Assembly (NCBI GenBank): GCA_946811695.1
Contig: OX328123.1
Location: 12,793,619-12,857,618, forward strand
Source of the DNA: Gonocerus acuteangulatus
Taxonomy: Eukaryota > Arthropoda > Insecta > Hemiptera > Coreidae
DNA: 64,000 nucleotides
Reading direction: 5' to 3'
Under the pieces are notes generated by a model. That model was not told the origin of the DNA. It was given only the letters and a program-made list of their open reading frames with translations, and did not search any database. This document shows, in pieces, positions 59,065 through 64,000 of the stretch (position 1 is the stretch's first letter; every line of letters starts with the position of its first letter). The translations under genes and the position numbers were made by a program.

Positions 59065-60772
59065 TCATAGGCAAGGATGTCCTTTGTGTATTGAATGTGA
59101 TATCGGTACCTTCAAGCTCTCAGGTACAACTATTTTATCCTGATAAAACAAAATTCCATCTTCAAAAAATAAATCTTCTTGTATCTTGGAAAAAGGTAAA
59201 AGTTCTGTTTGTAACTTATTTTCTTTAGGCCAACCATCACGGCAGTATTGTAGAACCTTAACCAGTATTCTGTCAGTAGCGGTTGCCAAGTCGCAGTCTC
59301 TTCTTTTGGTCACTGCTTAAAGGCAGATGTTTACTGACACTATGCACCATATCAAACATTTCTTCATCTTCTTCTGTTTCTTTTAAGAAGTTTCTTGAAA
59401 GCAGATCTGGAAAAAGAAGTTGTTTGCCAGGAATATAGTTTACTTTGAGGTTATAACGGAGTAATTTTATTCTTAATCGTTGAAGTCTAGTAGATCCAAT
59501 TTTGCAGATATGTTTTTGAAATATTGCCGATAGAGGCTTGTGATCAGTATGAACAATAGTTGATGGCAAACCATAAATATAGAGATGAAACTTAGAACAC
59601 CCAAAATATATTGCAAGCATTTCTTTTTCAGATTGACTATAATTGAGTTCCGAAGAGTTCATCTGCCTAGAAGCACACGCCACAAGTTTCAGATGACCAT
59701 TATCTTCTTGAAAGAGACAACTTCCTATTCCATTTTTGCTTGCATCGCACTGCAAGATAGTTTTCTTTTTAGGGTCAAATGGAACTAGTGCTGGTGCATC
59801 AAAAATAAATTGTTTTAATTGTGCAAATGCCTTCTCCTGAGTTTGTGTCCAAAGCCATTGGGAGTTCTTGCATAATAATTTTGATAAAGGGGCAATCATT
59901 TCGGCCATCTTGGGAATATATTTTCGCACATAGTTAAAAGAACCAATAACTTTTTATAAATCTTCTTTATTCTTTGGAGATTCTAACTTCATAATGGCTT
60001 CAATACGTTTCGGGTCGATTTTCATACCCTCCTGATTAAAGAGATGGAAAAGGTCCTTCACTAAAGCTAACCTCAAGGACAGGACGACATCAGCAGAAAT
60101 GCTGATGTCGTCCTGTCCTTGAGGTTAGCTTTAGTGAAGGACCTTTTCCAGTAAATTTAGGTCGAACAAGTGACTCACCTTGCATTGAAGACGCTAGCTT
60201 TTCTACCCGCTGTTTACTTTGTTCACTTGCTCTAGAAAATTTAATAGCATTAACTAAAGTTAACCCATCTTGCCTTAAAAAAGCTTCTTGGAGACCTCTA
60301 TCTCGTACTCCTTGTACAATCTTATCCCTAAGCAATTGATTTTCTAAAGTATCTTCAGTAATATCAGAAAAATTACATTGTTTTAATAGTTGACGACAAT
60401 CCGTCAGAAAGTGATCAAAAGCCTCATTATCAGCTTGTAAGCGAGCATGAAATAAAAATCTATCAAATACTACATTGGTACGTGGATTAGCATACCTATC
60501 AATAGCTTGAATAACCTCGCTATAAACCAAGCTATCTTCCTGAGATAAAGGTAAAGTAGCGACAATCCGGGCTGCTTCTGTACCCATCATGTTGCCATGT
60601 TGCGTAAAAGTGATAATTTTACCTTATCCGCTGATTCATCTTGAAGTGTTGTTACCAGGAAGTCATTAAAGGACTGTTTCCACAACTTCCATTCGCCTGC
60701 AACATCTTCACCTTCAAGACGTAAATTAGGTGGCAATTTCACAAATCCTTGTGAACAATCCGACTGCGCCAT
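59065..60772 (-). pseudogene. Second Ty3/gypsy element, internally deleted gag and RT/RNase H
   Basis: The gag start at 60772 reads MAQSDCSQGF and FNDFLVTTLQDE. A frameshift follows at 60588-60603, and gag continues to about 60150 (DNQAF-like motif QADNEAFDHFLTDCR). Zinc knuckle, protease and most of the RT are missing across a palindromic junction. The RT end resumes near 60050 with EGMKIDPKRIEAIMK, a stop near 59955, then RNase H (LQCDASKNGIGSCLF, NYSQSEKEMLAIYFGCSKFH, VHTDHKPL) to about 59280, another frameshift and a linker. No LTRs were recognised. Confidence 0.85.
60045..60150. repeat. Perfect 51-bp-arm palindrome at the gypsy deletion junction
   Basis: Left arm 60045-60095, loop GAAA, right arm 60100-60150, exact complement throughout. 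It starts TGGAAAAGGTCC and includes AGGACAGGACGACATCAGCA before the loop. Confidence 0.95.
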
Positions 60773-62143
60773 GTTTTATACTTAGTTTAAAAAAAATACA
60801 TCTATATTTGAGAACACCAAGATAGCAACTGTTTTTATTGAACCTCAACAAATACAATCATATATAAAATCATATGGTCAATTCCATATGACAAATAAAG
60901 TACTTCATTTAATATTAAAAAAAAAAACACTATTTTTGTGCACCTTTCCCCTATACGCAGTACCTGGTGTCCATGGTAAGTCTAGCCAACGCATATTTAC
61001 CTTCTTATCTACCCAAGAGATGCACTATAGCAAAATTTCAAGGTGCATGAAACACTTCATGAAACGTGCTTTACTAGCTTTCTGACTGATACGGATATAA
61101 TATATTGCAGTTTTTTAAAAATATTAAATGATTGATGGATAATGGAGTAAAAAAGGATGTATAATTTAAATTACACTCAATTATTTTTATATATTATTTA
61201 TTATACAATTTTTGTTATGGATATTATCACATTTTATAGAAATAAAATTTATTTTGGAACATTAAAATTTAGGATTCCATTTACAAAAAGTGATGTTAAT
61301 TTTGCTAAATTGGTAATTTATTAGTAAATGATTTAACTTTAAAAATATACAAAATATAACTTTCTTTCTAGATAACAATAATTTTGTCAAATCATTCACT
61401 AATAATAGTAGGTCCATAAATTCTAACTATATTAGATTTTTATTAATTTGATTGCAAATATTTTCTAACAAAACAAAAACAATTTTTAAAGCTCTAAGCT
61501 TAATTATAAATAAAAAGTACATAATAATTACGCTTGGCAGTCTTATACTGTAACCGATATCATGTAGAAACATACAGACACAGTATGTCGAAAATCGATC
61601 TATTGAACTATACAAAATAAAATAAAAAAACAGTAGATTTATCGATCACAGTATATAATCTAACAATAAGGGATATATCACGCACCCTATATTTGTATAT
61701 TAGTAATTAGAGCCGAATATAAAATTAAATAATTACATACAGATTATTCGGGACTAACTAAAAACATACGAAGAAACATTCAAATACACAATCATTCGAG
61801 GAGGACTATAATACATTTATTAGGAAATCAAGTCAGATCCTCCAATGGCTCAGATGATTAATTCACTACAATGAAGTTACAGGATATTAAAGGCCCAACA
61901 CCAGAGTTAAGGCATTTTGTATTCTTCAGTACGCGAGGGATAAGAATAGATAAATAAATATACAATAGAAAAGAATGACCCCAAAGAAAGTTAATACTAA
62001 AACACTTCAAAAATCATTATTCGAAGCCATCTGAGGAGGTGACGGAGAAATTCCAAAATCGTTGCGCCGTTTTTTCGATTTGAGCGCTTCGTTCTGGAAT
62101 TATCTTCATTGTTTCAATCGTTTCTAAAATTAAATAAAATATA
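60773..62143. other. AT-rich flank between gypsy remnant and ZP gene
   Basis: No recognised elements. Part may be 3' UTR of the ZP gene. Confidence 0.4.
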
Positions 62144-62149
62144 TTTATT
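62144..62149 (-). promoter_or_regulatory. Candidate polyadenylation signal of the ZP gene
   Basis: AATAAA on the minus strand eight bases after the stop codon. The 3' UTR may instead run on: a second unassigned minus-strand stretch at about 62010-62130 is open for about 30 codons. Confidence 0.35.
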
Positions 62150-62156
62150 GACGTCG

Positions 62157-63394
62157 CTAAGAGAGGTAGTCAGGGGAAGGCTCCGCAAGGGGATCGGGCG
62201 TAGTGAAGAGGGGATTCGGGAAGTCTGGAGGATGTGGCAGAGGCCCGTCAGTTTTGGGCCTTCTCCTGTAAGCCACCAACCAGCAAGATACGGCTACTGC
62301 TACTGCTACCAGCGCGAGCAGAGCGGTGATTACAAGTGCGATGATAAATCCGATCATCGAAACACAAATGTCATCAATTTGCTGCACTTCAGGAGCTGTA
62401 AAATAAAAACATATTAGTAAGGCCACAATTAAATTCCTAGTTATTATTTTATTTAATTTATTTTGAGTTCTGCAACAGTGGCAATTAACTCATTGGGACG
62501 ACTGAACTAAAGTTTGTTTAAATATTAGTCAGTTTGTCATATACACAAAAACCAAAAAAAAAAAAAAAATAAATAAATAAAAGAGCAAAATAAAAAAGGT
62601 AAATGAAGGGGAAAACAACGAGAAAAAAAATCAACTACAAGTCAATAAGAATAATGATAGGAGTTATTAAGAATAATAACGGGCTATTTTAAGTAAGTAG
62701 GTCATGTAAGTTGTTAGAGTTATGTTACACTGTCTGCAAGTTGGTCTTTCTTTTCTGTCCAATAAGTATGAGTGGGAAAGTCGGGTGTCGCCTATCTGAA
62801 GCCTGGATAAAATTACTTCTTCTTGACAAGAAAATTGTTTTTTTTTTTTCAGGCTTTTGTTGTGTTTTTGCTTTCTGACCAACTGAACTTGTACTTTTTG
62901 ACCCATCTTTTTCCCATTCATGCAGTGTCAGTTTGTGTAGTTTTGCTCAAGTTAGATGAATTAATGGTGTTTATGTCTGTTATGAGTCGGTTCGTTGCAA
63001 GTTTCGGCTTTACTACAGCTGTACTCATGGGTACGATGTGTTCATCTTGCGGTAGCCATAGTAACGTAGTTTTATTTTCAATGAAGACGTAATGTATAAA
63101 GTATTCCCATAACATTAATAGTATGAAAAGCATATTGAGCAAATAAATAAATAAAATTATTCAGGAATAAAATGATTATATTATGTAGCTTAAACACTTA
63201 CATAGTCGTCCTTCCCTCGGATCTACAAAGCGTTCCTCTCTTCTTTCAAATGTTAGAATAGCGTTAGATTGAATGGTTATTTCCTCTCGTAGCTGTCCTT
63301 CTGGCACAGTTTCAGCAATTTCTGCACCAGTACGATTTCGATCATCAATTTCACGACGTCGTCTTCCAAATGCATTATAGCCTCGGCAATTTAC
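62157..63394 (-). CDS. ZP-domain transmembrane protein, 3' end only (two exons)
   Basis: Two 3' exons of a zona-pellucida-domain protein, a family that builds apical extracellular matrix and cuticle in insects. Upstream exon 63202-63394 reads in frame and carries CRGYNAFGRRRRE, a cysteine followed by a basic consensus furin site, as found just after ZP domains. Last coding exon 62157-62395 is joined with consistent phase (T plus CT giving Ser). It encodes one long hydrophobic segment (VSMIGFIIALVITALLALVA and onward), a basic stop-transfer stretch YRRRPK, and a proline-rich tail ending PSPDYLS with stop TAG. AATAAA on the minus strand at 62144-62149 lies just after the stop. The ZP domain and signal peptide must lie beyond 64000. 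Which insect ZP gene this is was not decided. Confidence 0.85.
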
Positions 63395-64000
63395 CTGAAA
63401 AATTTATTTTAGTTGAGAGGTCATACAGAGAGCTAAATGTAGCAAATATTTCGATCACCATTATGCTCTAACAAGATAATGTATTTTTAAAACTTGTAAT
63501 TTTGTTAAAAATAAATTTACTTATGTTTTTTACAGTTAATTGGTTTGGAATTATATTACAATAAAAATAAATAATATTATTCTGATAAATATAATTCAGT
63601 AATATTTGAGCATTTGTATTGAAAGCCTTAAATACCTGGATAAATAAATATCAAAATATCCGTTAAATAAGTAAATTTTTTAAAACAACAGTTGAGGAGA
63701 ATTGAAACATTCCACGCTTAGAATGCTAAGCATTTGAGGAGCTTAGTATCAAAGTTGGACAACTCCATTTTTTTCAGTTTTGAGATTTTTGTCGATTCTT
63801 AAGTGGATTTTTATGCTGCATTCGATTTTACAACTGTTTTTCATTAAAAACGGGCAGAAAATAGGTAAAATAGCATTTATTTCAACCGTTCAGAATCAAA
63901 ATGTGGACAATTCCAACATAGTTTGGTTTCAAAAAATGACAACTCCATCAGTAGCCAATGAGAAGCTTGCATTCATGCAATCTGCTCCCAACATGCACTG
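63395..64000. other. Intron or flank of the ZP gene to window end
   Basis: No further coding exon was recognised. The next upstream ZP exon must lie beyond 64000. Confidence 0.5.

Noticed and set aside
62667..63142. Short frames on both strands inside the ZP gene intron
   Set aside because: No splice signals or family resemblance; intronic.
1..64000. CRISPR arrays, bacterial operons, riboswitches
   Set aside because: The window is eukaryotic nuclear DNA; the regular arrays are satellites inside mobile elements without spacer diversity.

Overview
The window is AT-rich animal nuclear DNA, almost certainly from an insect. Genes have GT-AG introns, the coding genes match insect families, and repeats fill nearly everything else: tRNA-derived SINEs, LINE fragments, Ty3/gypsy elements, piggyBac, mariner, Tigger and hAT pieces, Helitron-like elements and many fold-back elements. 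The order cannot be fixed from sequence alone; a hemimetabolous insect is a guess.

Five host genes can be supported. (1) Armitage/MOV10L1-type RNA helicase, + strand, 3050-20169: fourteen exons, about 800 codons, 5' part missing, all superfamily-1 motifs present. (2) WASH complex subunit 1, - strand, 28793-30145: one intact 450-codon exon. (3) VPS28 (ESCRT-I), + strand, 38531-42743: four exons; the start-codon exon was not found. (4) HMG-CoA reductase, - strand, 52416-54857: one intronless 813-codon frame with all catalytic residues. (5) The 3' end of a zona pellucida (ZP) domain membrane protein, - strand, 62157-63394; the ZP domain lies beyond the window edge. The genes look functionally independent: piRNA biogenesis, endosomal actin, endosomal sorting, mevalonate synthesis and apical matrix.

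Layout. 0-3 kb: a SINE split by a 2.2-kb inverted-repeat element, then a TTAA-flanked MITE. 3-20 kb: the helicase, with recognisable transposon remnants in many of its introns (LINE RNase H, piggyBac, Helitron-like, Tigger, mariner, SINEs). 20-28 kb: repeats only, including a piggyBac-like element with fourteen copies of a palindromic motif. 28-30 kb: WASH. 30-38 kb: a nested stack of a LINE, a terminal-inverted-repeat element, a SINE and a complete short-LTR gypsy element that is itself interrupted. 38-43 kb: VPS28. 43-52 kb: a LINE split by a 3.9-kb insertion, Penelope-like hairpins, and a nested terminal-inverted-repeat element. 52-55 kb: HMGCR. 55-61 kb: fold-back and hAT MITEs, tandem repeats and a decayed gypsy element. 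62-64 kb: ZP gene.

The most unusual signals are: hammerhead-ribozyme-like motifs, mostly in inverted pairs and sharing the same extra nucleotide; the long hairpin next to a piRNA helicase gene; a 44-bp palindromic satellite inside a piggyBac-like element; and several insertions readable to the base with target-site duplications.
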